Assembly: GCF_018918005.1 (NCBI RefSeq)
Contig: NZ_JAHLPR010000016.1
Location: 37,208-101,207, forward strand
Length of the DNA stretch: 64,000 nt
Direction: 5' to 3'
Origin: Paenibacillus sp. MSJ-34
GTDB lineage: Bacteria; Bacillota; Bacilli; Paenibacillales; Paenibacillaceae
Shown: in pieces, positions 17,432 to 26,181 of the stretch
Position numbering within the stretch: the stretch's first letter is position 1
Layout: each line of letters begins with the position of its first letter
Notes under the pieces: model-generated
The model's input: the letters and a program-made list of their open reading frames with translations, nothing else
Databases searched by the model: none
Told to the model about the DNA's origin: nothing
Translations under genes and position numbers: made by a program

Positions 17432-18781
17432 TTAGAAAGGCAGCTTGACGATAAAGGTTGAGCCGCGCCCCGGTTCGCTGGTCGCTTCAATCATTCCTTG
17501 ATGGGCCAATACGAGCTCCTTGGCAATCGCCAGCCCGAGTCCCATGCCGCCGTTGTTGCGCGTGCGCGCTTCATTCGTTCGGTAAAATCGGTCGAAAATA
17601 TAACGCAAATGCTCCGGATCTATGCCGTCTCCCGTATCGGAGATCGAAATGCGCAGGAAGTCGCGTTCCTTCCCGGAGGCGGTTTCCTCCTCCAATCGAA
17701 TCGCAATCGCGCCGCCCGCAGGGGTATGGCGAACGGCATTTACCAGCAAATTCAGAAATACTTGCGTCATACGATTCGGATCGATAACAACCGTTGTTCG
17801 GTCCGTCGCGCAATGCATCGTTACGGTAATTTCTTTCCGGTCCGTGTCGACGGCGATCCGGTCGTTAACACGTTCCAGAAGTTTCTTCACGTCGGTATCC
17901 TTCCGCTCAAAGGGAAGTCTCCTTGCTTCGGCAAGCGATAATAGATGCAGATCGTCGACAAGCCGGGTTAACCGGATCAGCTCGTCCTGTAACGGAAGCA
18001 GTTGCTCCGGGTCGACCGCGCGGCCGCTATGTTGAATCAAATCCAAATGGCCGCGAAGAATCGTAAGCGGCGTTCGCAGCTCATGAGCGACGTCTGCGAC
18101 CAAATTTCTCCTCACTTCCTCGGCGCGTTCCAGTTGATAGGACATGGCGTTGAACGATTGCGCCACTTTGCCGTATTCGTCTTTGGCCGAGACGGGGACT
18201 TGTATGCCTAAATTTCCTTGCCCTAACCGATCGATCGCGGGAAGCAGCGAAGCGAGAGGAGCGGTCAGACGCTTGGACAACCAGAAGGCGACCGCCAGCG
18301 AAGCGATGACAATGACGATGGCGCTGGCGAATAACAGAAACGTGACCGAACTGCTAATCCCAACCCGCATCTTCGCTACATTCGCAACTTCCTCATCGTA
18401 ATAGTACAAATAAGCGACCGTTTCTCCTTTGCTCTCTACGGCGCTGCGAATGCCCAATCGGAAGATCATTTCATGCACAGCGTCCCCGGCCGCGTACAGT
18501 TGATCCCATTCCGGCGACAACAGCATTACGCTGGCGTTTCGATGCGCCGAGAAAACCGCTTTGTCCAGCCGGATGCGTTCTACATTATGCCAAGAACCAC
18601 CGTTATTTTCATAATATTCGGTAAACAAAGCGGACAATTCCCCGATTTCCGCATGCCTATCCGTCAGTCCCATATAATCGAGCGAGGCTCGCACAACGAA
18701 TTGAGTGATGAGAACAAATATAAGACTCATAGCGATAATAACGGACGCCATCGCCCAGAACAGTTTGCGCCTAACGCTCAT
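17432..18781 (-). CDS. Sensor histidine kinase (BaeS/ResE-like)
   Basis: A 449-residue membrane kinase. Helix 1 (about residues 8-30), an extracellular sensor loop of about 110 residues, helix 2 (about 145-167), a HAMP linker, the HisKA phosphorylation site DVAHELRTPLT, and an ATP-binding domain with N box (NLLVNAVRHT), G1 (DTGDGI) and G2 (GMGLGLAI). The start overlaps the stop of the upstream regulator gene (ATGA), so the two are coupled. The signal is unknown. Genes across the divergent promoter, starting at 19630, may be its targets. Confidence 0.88.
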   Translation of the reverse strand: MSVRRKLFWAMASVIIAMSLIFVLITQFVVRASLDYMGLTDRHAEIGELSALFTEYYENNGGSWHNVERIRLDKAVFSAHRNASVMLLSPEWDQLYAAGDAVHEMIFRLGIRSAVESKGETVAYLYYYDEEVANVAKMRVGISSSVTFLLFASAIVIVIASLAVAFWLSKRLTAPLASLLPAIDRLGQGNLGIQVPVSAKDEYGKVAQSFNAMSYQLERAEEVRRNLVADVAHELRTPLTILRGHLDLIQHSGRAVDPEQLLPLQDELIRLTRLVDDLHLLSLAEARRLPFERKDTDVKKLLERVNDRIAVDTDRKEITVTMHCATDRTTVVIDPNRMTQVFLNLLVNAVRHTPAGGAIAIRLEEETASGKERDFLRISISDTGDGIDPEHLRYIFDRFYRTNEARTRNNGGMGLGLAIAKELVLAHQGMIEATSEPGRGSTFIVKLPF

Positions 18782-19464
18782 AACGCGTTACCGAACCGGT
18801 ATCCGAATCCGTAAACGGTTTGAATATAAACCGGGTTTGACGGATCGTCACCGATCTTCCTGCGAATTCGGCTAATATGCGCGTCCACCGTTCGTTCGTC
18901 ATTCAATATGTCGTCTTCCAGCGCCGCCTGCAACAATTGCAACCGGCTATACACGATACCGGGTTTGGAGGCGAGCGTAATCAGCATTTTAAATTCCGTC
19001 GGCGTAAGCGAAATTTCCTTATCTCCCCGCCAGACGCGGCATTGCGATTCCGATATCGTCAACTCTCCGCGTTTCAAGGTTTGCTCCGCGCTCTGGTTCC
19101 CATGCAATCTTCGCAATACGGAGCGGATGCGGGCAACGAGTTCCCGCAAGGAAAACGGCTTCGTCAAATAGTCGTCGGCGCCGATTTCCAGGCCGATAAT
19201 TTTATCGGTTTCCTCGGTTCGGGCCGTGACCATAATAATGCCCATTTGACTGATTTTGCGCAATTCCCTGCATACGTCAATACCGCTCATCTCCGGCAGC
19301 ATCCAGTCCAGCACGACGAGAGCGGGTTGATGCGCAATCGCTTTATTCAACGCTTCTCTGCCTGTTGCGGCGGTTATAATATCGAATCCTTCCTGACGCA
19401 AGAACGGTTCCATAAATTCAATGACTTTCGTTTCGTCATCCACCAACAGCAATGTATGGGGCAT
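18778..19464 (-). CDS. OmpR/PhoB-family response regulator
   Basis: A 228-residue regulator: receiver domain (LLLVDDETKV, phospho-acceptor in LVVLDWMLPEMSG, LTKPF) followed by a winged-helix DNA-binding domain ending VQTVYGFGYRF. The start is ATG 19464 because GGAGGTGA precedes it; the longer frame has no such site. It is cotranscribed with the kinase. OmpR-type regulators bind direct repeats near their targets; none was clearly seen in the divergent gap. Confidence 0.9.
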   Translation of the reverse strand: MPHTLLLVDDETKVIEFMEPFLRQEGFDIITAATGREALNKAIAHQPALVVLDWMLPEMSGIDVCRELRKISQMGIIMVTARTEETDKIIGLEIGADDYLTKPFSLRELVARIRSVLRRLHGNQSAEQTLKRGELTISESQCRVWRGDKEISLTPTEFKMLITLASKPGIVYSRLQLLQAALEDDILNDERTVDAHISRIRRKIGDDPSNPVYIQTVYGFGYRFGNAL

Positions 19465-19629
19465 TGCCGTCACCTCCTTCACCTGCGGATCATTATACAC
19501 GGTTTTTGGTTGACTTTGGGAAATTTCAACGAAAAAGCAAGGGTTCATCATAAGTTCACAACATTTTGCTGTTAGTATACCAAGTAACTATGTGAGATCA
19601 ACAATGATTTCAGAAAGGATGGGGTTATC

Positions 19630-20043
19630 ATGACAAGCGAAAACAAAGCGGGGGGACGGGTGCGATTTTCGTGCATCGCGTTCGTCTGTCTGGCATGGGG
19701 ACTCGTCGCGTGCGTCGCCATACAAACGTTCATCGCCGGGCTGGCCGTATTTACGAATCCGATTCATTGGTTCAGGCATACCGTCTTCGTTCATATTTTC
19801 GAATATTTGCCGCTTTTTATGCTGTTGTTTGCATTGATCGGGAAGTTGCCGGCAAGGATGCGTTGGGAAAGCGGAGGTTTATTGCTGCTGATCTTTTCAC
19901 AGTATATGACTGCGAATTTGCCTGGGGCAGGAGCGATGCATCCGGTCGTTGCTTTGATTATGTTCTGGCTTTCTATTGCTGTGGCGAAACGGTCGACACG
20001 ATTCATCCGCCGCGCTGCCGGTTCCGAACGGAACCGCGCTTGA
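19630..20043 (+). CDS. DUF6220-like four-helix membrane protein
   Basis: A 137-residue protein with four hydrophobic segments and the pattern VACVAIQTFIAGLAVF ... HTVFVHIFEYLPLFMLLFA seen in DUF6220-type membrane proteins. It is divergent from the two-component system and a plausible target of it. The ATG follows AAAGGATGGGG. The function is unknown. Confidence 0.65.
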   Translation: MTSENKAGGRVRFSCIAFVCLAWGLVACVAIQTFIAGLAVFTNPIHWFRHTVFVHIFEYLPLFMLLFALIGKLPARMRWESGGLLLLIFSQYMTANLPGAGAMHPVVALIMFWLSIAVAKRSTRFIRRAAGSERNRA

Positions 20044-20056
20044 CCGAACGTTCAAG

Positions 20057-20230
20057 TTGGTCTCGTCCGTGGATATTTTATTGACCGTTGCGTTCGTTAT
20101 CGTCTCCGGCATATCGCTTCATCTTATAGGCATGTGCAATACGGAGCGGTTTCGCATGATCGTTATCGGTCTCTATACGGCGTTAAGCTTCCTGCTTTTC
20201 TTGTTCCTCTGGTGGTCGAATCCGGTATAA
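20057..20230 (+). CDS. Possible small two-helix membrane protein
   Basis: The frame ending at 20230 encodes two clear membrane segments (ILLTVAFVIVSGISLHLI and IGLYTALSFLLFLFLWW). The start is uncertain: TTG 20057 and GTG 20069 are possible, none with a good ribosome binding site. Translation may be coupled to the preceding membrane protein that stops at 20043. It resembles small DUF4405-like proteins only loosely. Confidence 0.35.
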   Translation: MVSSVDILLTVAFVIVSGISLHLIGMCNTERFRMIVIGLYTALSFLLFLFLWWSNPV

Positions 20231-20315
20231 AAACGATTTCTACGGGAAATCTATGAACATTTAACCCAGCCTACCATCGAACGGCTACCGAAGCTTATAC
20301 TACAGGAGGTTTTCC

Positions 20316-20672
20316 ATGACTAGCTTAGCGTTAAAAATTGTGATGTGTCCTTTGGGCGTAATTATCGCTTCCTGGTTGTTTACAAATGTTCAATACAGCG
20401 CTTATTACCAGCCGATTATCGTAGGATTGATCCTTGCCGGAGTAGGGATCGTGATGGAGTATATGTTCCTTAAGAAAGGAACGTTATGGATCAGTACGCT
20501 AATGGATTTTATCGCCTCGGCGATCATCGTTTATTTTGCGTCCAACTTGTTTGCGGGAGCATCGGTTTCATTTTTTGGAGCCATCTTGACGGGAATTCTG
20601 CTTGCCGCGATCGAATATTTTGTACACCATTGGTTAATCCGAAGCGGAAAAACGCAGAAATCGCCTGCATAA
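20316..20672 (+). CDS. DUF2512 family membrane protein (YndM-like)
   Basis: A 118-residue protein with four hydrophobic helices matching the DUF2512 family of Bacilli (ALKIVMCPLGVIIASWLF at the start, GAILTGILLAAIEYFVHHWL at the end). The ATG follows AGGAGG. The function is unknown; it precedes the MBL-fold gene by 28 bases and may be cotranscribed. Confidence 0.75.
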   Translation: MTSLALKIVMCPLGVIIASWLFTNVQYSAYYQPIIVGLILAGVGIVMEYMFLKKGTLWISTLMDFIASAIIVYFASNLFAGASVSFFGAILTGILLAAIEYFVHHWLIRSGKTQKSPA

Positions 20673-20700
20673 CCGACGGATACGGAAGGAAGGTCCGGAT

Positions 20701-21546
20701 ATGGATATCAACCTGTCTTACGGAAGCGACTACCATGCCATACCCGCCGTTTCGCTGGAAAGCGGCGCCTCACACGAAGTTTCGTCAGACTTGCTCTGTT
20801 TCACCGTTCAAATCGTAAACGTCGTTTTTGCGGGCCATCCGGATCGCGGGGAATGGGTATTGGTGGATGCGGGAATGCCTGATTCTGCCGACCGCATCAT
20901 TTCCGCCGCCAACAACCGGTTCGGCGCAAACGGCAAACCGAAAGCCATTTTGTTGACTCATGGGCATTTCGACCACGTCGGAGCGATCATCGAATTAATC
21001 GAGCATTGGGACGTTCCGGTATATGCGCATGAATTAGAGATGCCGTATTTGACAGGCAAACGCAGCTATCCGTCTCCCGATCCGGCCGTCGAGGGCGGCT
21101 TCGTCGCCAAGATGTCCCCGATGTTTCCGGTCGAGCCGATCAACCTTGGCCGCTATGCGAACAAGCTTCCGTCCGACGGAACCGTTCCCGGCATGCCCGG
21201 TTGGCGCTGGATCCATACGCCGGGGCACACTCCGGGCCATGTTTCCTTCTTCCGGGACGCCGATCGGACGCTCATCGCGGGCGATGCGTTCGTTACCGTC
21301 AGGCAGGATTCGCTGTATAAAGTGTTGATCCAAGAGCAGGAAATTAGCGGTCCGCCCAGATATTTAACCCCCGATTGGCAAGCCGCGAAGGAATCGGTTC
21401 ATAAGTTGACCGCATTGAAGCCCTCAGCGGCCGTTACCGGCCACGGACTGCCGGTGTCCGGCGACTTGCTGGCGGAAGGATTGCGGAATTTGGATCGGAA
21501 TTTCGATCGATTCGCCGTTCCCGATTATGGAAAATACGTTCAATAA
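20701..21546 (+). CDS. MBL-fold metallo-hydrolase
   Basis: A 281-residue cytosolic metallo-beta-lactamase-fold enzyme. The metal site is complete: THGHFDHVGA (HxHxDH), the later His in HTPGHTPGH, the bridging Asp in AGDAF and the final His in TGHGLP. This is the group that includes glyoxalase II-like and lactonase-like hydrolases; the substrate cannot be told. The ATG follows AAGGAAGG. Confidence 0.85.
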   Translation: MDINLSYGSDYHAIPAVSLESGASHEVSSDLLCFTVQIVNVVFAGHPDRGEWVLVDAGMPDSADRIISAANNRFGANGKPKAILLTHGHFDHVGAIIELIEHWDVPVYAHELEMPYLTGKRSYPSPDPAVEGGFVAKMSPMFPVEPINLGRYANKLPSDGTVPGMPGWRWIHTPGHTPGHVSFFRDADRTLIAGDAFVTVRQDSLYKVLIQEQEISGPPRYLTPDWQAAKESVHKLTALKPSAAVTGHGLPVSGDLLAEGLRNLDRNFDRFAVPDYGKYVQ

Positions 21547-21587
21547 ATCCTATATCCGAAGACGAAATAGCCGGTTGCAAGCCCCCC

Positions 21588-21616
21588 TTGACGTACGACT
21601 GCGGTCGTACTATATT
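21588..21616 (+). promoter_or_regulatory. Promoter with an operator filling its spacer
   Basis: TTGACG (21588-21593) and TATATT (21611-21616) are 17 bases apart. GTACGAC (21593-21599) and GTCGTAC (21604-21610) form a perfect inverted repeat that fills the spacer. The TACGAC-N4-GTCGTA pattern resembles BlaI/MecI-type repressor sites. It reads toward the rhodanese-like gene. Confidence 0.65.
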
Positions 21617-21700
21617 GTTTATATGCCATTATCGGTATAAGTAAGAAAAAGCCCTACCGAATGTAACGGCTGAGCAATATAGCTAACAAGGAGATTCGAT

Positions 21701-22075
21701 ATGGCTATTCTCATTGTATTGCTTATTATGACCGCAATCTGGTTCATCCGTCGGATTTGGCCGGTGACGGGCGTAACGTACGTCGATTCCGTCGATTCCG
21801 TCGATTCGAATATGCTTCAAGCTCGAGGGAATGGTCGGGAGGATGTGAAAATTATCGACGTCCGGGACGCAGCAGATTACGAAACCTGTCATCTGTCCGG
21901 TGCGATTAATATATCAATCGGACGATTGCCGTATGTTTGGAAAAAGGAACTATCGCCGGGCGAACCGGTTTTAATTTTCTCCGACAGTCCGTATAAAAGC
22001 AAGAAAGCGGCTCGTATGCTGAAAAACAAAGGTTTCCGGCAAATTTATGCGTTGCGGGAGAAGAAGTGCGCATAA
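21701..22075 (+). CDS. Membrane-anchored rhodanese-like protein without the catalytic Cys
   Basis: A 124-residue protein: one N-terminal membrane helix (AILIVLLIMTAIWFI), then a rhodanese-like fold (IIDVRDAADYETCHLSGAINI). The usual active loop CxxGxRS reads SDSPYKS, so the sulfur-accepting Cys is replaced by Ser. A thiosulfate sulfurtransferase role is therefore unlikely and a binding role more likely. A three-fold GTCGATTCC-type repeat at about 21780-21806 encodes VDSVDSVDS. The ATG follows AAGGAG. It is driven by the operator-bearing promoter upstream. Confidence 0.75.
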   Translation: MAILIVLLIMTAIWFIRRIWPVTGVTYVDSVDSVDSNMLQARGNGREDVKIIDVRDAADYETCHLSGAINISIGRLPYVWKKELSPGEPVLIFSDSPYKSKKAARMLKNKGFRQIYALREKKCA

Positions 22076-22124
22076 TGGGGGACGGGGATGCAAAGCTTAA
22101 CCCTCGCGCAGTAAAGGAGATGCG

Positions 22125-22751
22125 ATGGAAACGGTTTATGACAATCTCGTCATTCCCTCATTAACCGGCAATATTCGTAACGATATTTACAGCTTCCTTG
22201 TCCGCAATCATTGCTCGCAGACGGCGGAGCATTGCATGAAGGTCGGGGAGGAAGCGGGAAAGATCGCGCGGCGGTACGGATACCATGATCCGGAGGCGGC
22301 CGAATATGCCGGTTATTTGCACGATATTAGCGCAGTGTTCCCGAACGAGATTCGGATTCGGGTATCGGAGCGGCTTGGCATCGAAGTTTTGCCGGAAGAA
22401 AGAACGTTTCCGATGATTATTCATCAGAAAATATCGAAGGCGATGGCGCGGCAGCTTTTTCAGATCGAAGAGGATGCGATTTTGAATGCGGTCGGCTGCC
22501 ATACGACACTACGAAAAGGGGCCGGCGAGCTGGACAAAATTTTGTTCGTTGCCGATAAAATCGAATGGGACCAATCGGGGACGCCCCCGTATTTGCACCA
22601 TATCGTTCAACAAATGGAAATGTCGCTCAATCATGCGGCATTCGCCTATATTCGTTATTTATGGGATCAGCGGGATAAATTGAGAGTCGTTCATCCTTGG
22701 CTCGCGGAAGCGTATGAGGAACTGAGATCCGGCATAGAAGCGGCGGGATAA
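22125..22751 (+). CDS. yqeK: YqeK-like HD-domain diadenosine tetraphosphatase
   Basis: A 208-residue HD-superfamily protein: the His in AEHCMKVG, the HD pair in GYLHDIS, IIHQKISK, GCHTT and a final Asp in VADKIE. This is the YqeK set, known to cleave Ap4A symmetrically to two ADP. In most Bacillota yqeK follows nadD; here it follows the rhodanese-like gene instead, so it may be a second copy. The ATG follows AAAGGAG and a terminator follows. Confidence 0.8.
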   Translation: METVYDNLVIPSLTGNIRNDIYSFLVRNHCSQTAEHCMKVGEEAGKIARRYGYHDPEAAEYAGYLHDISAVFPNEIRIRVSERLGIEVLPEERTFPMIIHQKISKAMARQLFQIEEDAILNAVGCHTTLRKGAGELDKILFVADKIEWDQSGTPPYLHHIVQQMEMSLNHAAFAYIRYLWDQRDKLRVVHPWLAEAYEELRSGIEAAG

Positions 22752-22767
22752 AACGAAATGGTGCATG

Positions 22768-22808
22768 CAGTCCATAAGTGTTCGCATTTATGGACTGTTT
22801 TATTATTT
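22768..22808 (+). terminator. Terminator after yqeK-like gene
   Basis: CAGTCCATAA (22768-22777) and TTATGGACTG (22788-22797) pair perfectly and are followed by TTTTATTATTTTT. The following 240 bases up to the PAP2 gene hold a TATAAT-like box near 22855 and no other recognisable feature. Confidence 0.85.
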
Positions 22809-23046
22809 TTACATCGGAATAACAAAAATAAGCAACAAAGGTTCCGGGATTCGTTTATAATGGAGCTGTTCCAAAAGTCTTAAGACGGACTTCGAGCATG
22901 CTCCTATTTATATTGTATGTACGCCTCCTCCTTGAGACGGGGGGACAATTCATACCAAAGGTCGTTGTTATTTTGGCGCTGAAGCGTTAGGTTAATATAT
23001 AGGGAGCATTCATTTTTTTAGTTCAAATCATAAAAGGATTGGTACG

Positions 23047-23583
23047 ATGTTGACGAATAATCGGTATTTACAATGGCTGCATACTTATGAGAGAAGAGTG
23101 TTTCGTTGGTTTAATCAAACGATAAGCCATGCTGCGCTCGATCGATTTTTTGGCACGATCACCCATATGGGCGGCGCGGCGTTTGCGATTGCTTGCACAT
23201 TATCTCTGGCCCTGTTTGCGCAAGGGAAGTGGGGGCTTGCCGGCTTGCAAAGCGCGATTGCTTTAACGGCCAGTTTTATCATAACGACGATCGTCAAGAA
23301 AAAGTTTCGAAGACGAAGACCATATATGGTTTTGCCGTATACGAAGGTTGGGAGAAATCCGCTGAAGGATCCTTCTTTTCCTTCCGGGCATACCACCGCC
23401 ATTTTTTCTATCATGACCCCGTTTCTATTTATTTCAGGCTGGTTTGCCTTATGTTTGGTATTGCTCGCCACTCTAGTGGGTTTATCCCGCATTTACTTGG
23501 GACTTCATTATCCGTCCGATTGCATTGCCGGATGCATTGTGGGTACAGTAACCGCGCTATTCGTCGTTTTATTTGTCGGTTAA
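23047..23583 (+). CDS. PAP2-family membrane phosphatase
   Basis: A 178-residue membrane protein with all three PAP2 motifs: KKKFRRRRPY, PSFPSGHTTA and SRIYLGLHYPSD. Such enzymes face outward and dephosphorylate undecaprenyl pyrophosphate (BcrC type) or phosphatidylglycerol phosphate. The size fits BcrC/YodM-type proteins. It could support wall polymer synthesis or bacitracin tolerance. The ATG follows AAAGGA. Confidence 0.85.
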   Translation: MLTNNRYLQWLHTYERRVFRWFNQTISHAALDRFFGTITHMGGAAFAIACTLSLALFAQGKWGLAGLQSAIALTASFIITTIVKKKFRRRRPYMVLPYTKVGRNPLKDPSFPSGHTTAIFSIMTPFLFISGWFALCLVLLATLVGLSRIYLGLHYPSDCIAGCIVGTVTALFVVLFVG

Positions 23584-23611
23584 AAATGAGAGTAGCGCGG
23601 ACTGCTCTAAT

Positions 23612-23645
23612 ATGCTATTATCATTTTATATAATGATAATAGCAT
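23612..23645. promoter_or_regulatory. Perfect 14-base inverted repeat over a TATAAT box
   Basis: ATGCTATTATCATT (23612-23625) and AATGATAATAGCAT (23632-23645) flank TTATAT. A consensus TATAAT lies at its centre (23629-23634), directly before the ribosome binding site of the HTH regulator gene. It is a likely autoregulatory operator. Confidence 0.65.
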
Positions 23646-23660
23646 GGAGGGGATCGAAAC

Positions 23661-24218
23661 ATGAAAAAAGCCGACTTGCTTCTTCATCCCGTGCGAATGC
23701 GCATCGTACAACAATTGCTGACAGGCAAACCGCGAACGATTCTTGAGCTTGTCGAGATTCTCGGCGACGTTCCTCAAGCGACGCTCTACCGTCATATGAA
23801 GCTATTGCACGAGGCGAATTTGATCGAGGTGGTCGAGACGCATAAAGTTCAAGGCAGGGAAGAGCGCGTGTATTCGGTTGCGAAAGAAAACTTGATGATC
23901 TCTGAAAATGAATTGAACACGGCTTCCCAGGAAGAACATGTCCGCTATTTCACGGCCTATCATGCCAATTTGCTGCAACTGGCGACATCCTACATCATGC
24001 AAACATCGCCCGAGCGGTATCAAGAAGACGGATTCGGCTATTCGTATGCGCCGCTGCACTTGACGGATGAAGAATTTCAGGAATTCATCCAATCGATCAA
24101 TCAACTTGTGCAAAAGGCGGCACAGCATGAACCGTCGACGGAACGCAAAACCCGCCTTCTTGCATCGATGCTTATACCGCAAATGACACAGGGACAAGAT
24201 GAGGGGGAGTCGCAATGA
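23661..24218 (+). CDS. Winged-helix transcriptional regulator (ArsR-like)
   Basis: A 185-residue protein with an N-terminal winged helix (LLLHPVRMRIVQQLLTG, VPQATLYRHMKLLHEANLIEVVE) and a C-terminal helical ligand or dimer domain. It heads a four-gene operon with a PLDc_N protein and an ABC transporter, the usual layout for a local repressor. The 34-base palindrome overlapping its promoter is the probable binding site. The stop overlaps the next start. Confidence 0.8.
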   Translation: MKKADLLLHPVRMRIVQQLLTGKPRTILELVEILGDVPQATLYRHMKLLHEANLIEVVETHKVQGREERVYSVAKENLMISENELNTASQEEHVRYFTAYHANLLQLATSYIMQTSPERYQEDGFGYSYAPLHLTDEEFQEFIQSINQLVQKAAQHEPSTERKTRLLASMLIPQMTQGQDEGESQ

Positions 24219-24442
24219 AAATGCATTACGGTTATAAAATCGAATGGGATCAATTGGCGGAGTGGCTGCCGATCCTAATGCCCTTTATCGTTTTAAATTT
24301 GATCTTAATCGCCGCGGCGCTATGGGATATCATACGAAGCGACCGCAACCGGGAAAGCAAATGGCTATGGGCGGCTCTCTCCGTATGCGTCTCCCTGTTG
24401 GGGCCGATTTTATATTTTGCGATCGGAAGGAGAGGACGCTAA
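24215..24442 (+). CDS. PLDc_N-domain two-helix membrane protein
   Basis: A 75-residue protein with two membrane helices and the conserved end ILYFAIGRRGR of the phospholipase D nuclease N-terminal (PLDc_N) family, here without any nuclease domain. It starts with ATG overlapping the upstream stop (ATGA). Members often accompany ABC transporters; the role is probably as a transporter accessory, which is inference. Confidence 0.75.
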   Translation: MKMHYGYKIEWDQLAEWLPILMPFIVLNLILIAAALWDIIRSDRNRESKWLWAALSVCVSLLGPILYFAIGRRGR

Positions 24443-24443
24443 G

Positions 24444-25349
24444 TTGGACATGCTGCAAGTACACCGACTATACAAAAAATATGGGGATCAAGAAGTCGTG
24501 AAGAACGTCGATTTCGCGATCGGAGACGGCGAGTGCGTCGCCCTGTTGGGTCCGAACGGCGCCGGGAAGACGACGATTATTAAAATGTTGATCGATATCG
24601 CCAAGCCTACCGGGGGACAAATTTTGTTCCAAGGGGAGAGCCACGGCCAAATGCGCCGTCATATCGGTTATTTGCCGCAGCATCCGACTTTCTATCCATG
24701 GATGACCGGCAAAGAACTTCTCGTTTTTATGGGCAGGCTCTCCGATTTGGATAAGCAAACGATCGACCGCCGCATGGACGAACTGCTGGATTTCGTAGGA
24801 CTAAGTCCTGTGATGAACAAGCGAATCGGAACGTATTCGGGCGGGATGAAGCAAAGATTAGGCATCGCGCAAGCCTTGATCCATCAGCCCAAGCTGCTCA
24901 TCATGGATGAACCGGTGTCCGCGATGGACCCGCTTGGACGCAGGGATATGCTGGAATTACTTAAAGTCATTAAACAGGAATCTACCATCCTGTTTTCCAC
25001 TCATATTTTGCATGATGCGGAAGAGCTTTGCGACAAAATTTTAATTTTGCATCAAGGCAAACTGCTCGTCAACGGCTCGATTGAGCATGTCATATCCGAA
25101 AATCAGCAGCCTGTCTTTATTATTCAAGCCCCACAAGCCGACGAATGGGCTCCCAAGCTCGTTCATCGGGATATCGTCGAATCGATGGAGCAGACCAGTC
25201 AAGCGGCCAAAATAAGGGTGAAAAACATCGAGCAGGGAAGAGCTTGGCTGCTGGACAATATTCAACGAATGAAGCTGCCGATTCAAAGGTTTGAATTGGT
25301 GCAGGAAAGTCTTGAAGAAATTTTTATCAGGATGGTGAGGCAGTCATGA
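24444..25349 (+). CDS. ABC transporter ATP-binding protein
   Basis: A 301-residue ATPase with Walker A GPNGAGKTTIIK, signature YSGGMKQRLG, Walker B LLIMDEPVSAMD and switch His FSTHIL, followed by a C-terminal extension typical of exporters of the CcmA/drug type. TTG 24444 is preferred because AAGGAG lies about 11 bases before it; ATG 24450 is the alternative. It pairs with the permease downstream, whose start overlaps its stop. Confidence 0.88.
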   Translation: MDMLQVHRLYKKYGDQEVVKNVDFAIGDGECVALLGPNGAGKTTIIKMLIDIAKPTGGQILFQGESHGQMRRHIGYLPQHPTFYPWMTGKELLVFMGRLSDLDKQTIDRRMDELLDFVGLSPVMNKRIGTYSGGMKQRLGIAQALIHQPKLLIMDEPVSAMDPLGRRDMLELLKVIKQESTILFSTHILHDAEELCDKILILHQGKLLVNGSIEHVISENQQPVFIIQAPQADEWAPKLVHRDIVESMEQTSQAAKIRVKNIEQGRAWLLDNIQRMKLPIQRFELVQESLEEIFIRMVRQS

Positions 25350-26131
25350 AACATTTGACGGTATTGTTGAAGAAGGAGTGGCTGGAAGCCGGCAGGAGCT
25401 ATAAATTGTTGTGGCTGCCCGTTGTGTTCATGCTTCTCGGCATGCTTCAGCCGCTAGTCTATTATTATATGCCGCAAATATTGCAAATGATGGACGGTCT
25501 GCCGGAAGGGCTGGAGCTGAATCTTCCGGCGTATTCGGCGGAGGATGCGATGGCTTCCACCTTGACCGGCCAATTCGACCAACTGGGACTGCTGATTCTC
25601 GTCATCAGCATGATGGGATTGATTATTACCGATAAAAACAACGGTATGCTGACATTTATATCGACGAGGAACACGACGCTAACCGAGTATTTGATCGGCA
25701 AATGGATCGGACAGGCGGCGATACTGGCTGTCGCGATCGCAGCCGGTTTTATGATGTCGGCGTTGTACACCTCTTTTTTATATCATGCCGTGCCTATAAG
25801 CAGGCTTGCCGCCGGGCTTGCCGTTTATTACGTCTGGTGTCTGTTTATATTAACGGTGACTCTGACGCTTGGCGCTCTGTTGTCAAGAGTTTCCGCGGTT
25901 GCCGTCTTATCGATTGTGCTACTCTTGACGATGAAAACCGTAACCGGATTAGGCGCAGGCTTTCAAAGCTTCAATCCCGCTTTTTTATCGAATCATGCGG
26001 TTAACTTGATCGTTGCCGGGGAAGTATTGCCGCATTTTGTACTCACGGCGGTTCTTACCTTTGTGTTGATAGCGATGCTCTTGCTTCTCTCCAAAACGTA
26101 TTTGTCCCGCAAAGAATTGCCGTCAATGTAA
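25346..26131 (+). CDS. ABC transporter permease
   Basis: A 261-residue ABC-2 type membrane protein with six predicted helices and a first extracellular loop containing an acidic/hydrophobic segment (PEGLELNLPAYSAEDAM). The start overlaps the ATPase stop (ATGA). Together with the ATPase it forms an exporter whose cargo is unknown, controlled by the winged-helix regulator at the operon head. Confidence 0.8.
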   Translation: MKHLTVLLKKEWLEAGRSYKLLWLPVVFMLLGMLQPLVYYYMPQILQMMDGLPEGLELNLPAYSAEDAMASTLTGQFDQLGLLILVISMMGLIITDKNNGMLTFISTRNTTLTEYLIGKWIGQAAILAVAIAAGFMMSALYTSFLYHAVPISRLAAGLAVYYVWCLFILTVTLTLGALLSRVSAVAVLSIVLLLTMKTVTGLGAGFQSFNPAFLSNHAVNLIVAGEVLPHFVLTAVLTFVLIAMLLLLSKTYLSRKELPSM

Positions 26132-26146
26132 TCGGCCCGATTGATA

Positions 26147-26175
26147 TTGACATATCCGTTCGGCTGCGATATGAT
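26147..26175 (+). promoter_or_regulatory. Promoter of the T-box/trpS transcript
   Basis: Consensus TTGACA (26147-26152) and TATGAT (26170-26175) with a 17-base spacer; the predicted start near 26182 places the T-box at the very 5' end. Confidence 0.8.
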
Positions 26176-26181
26176 GAATCA

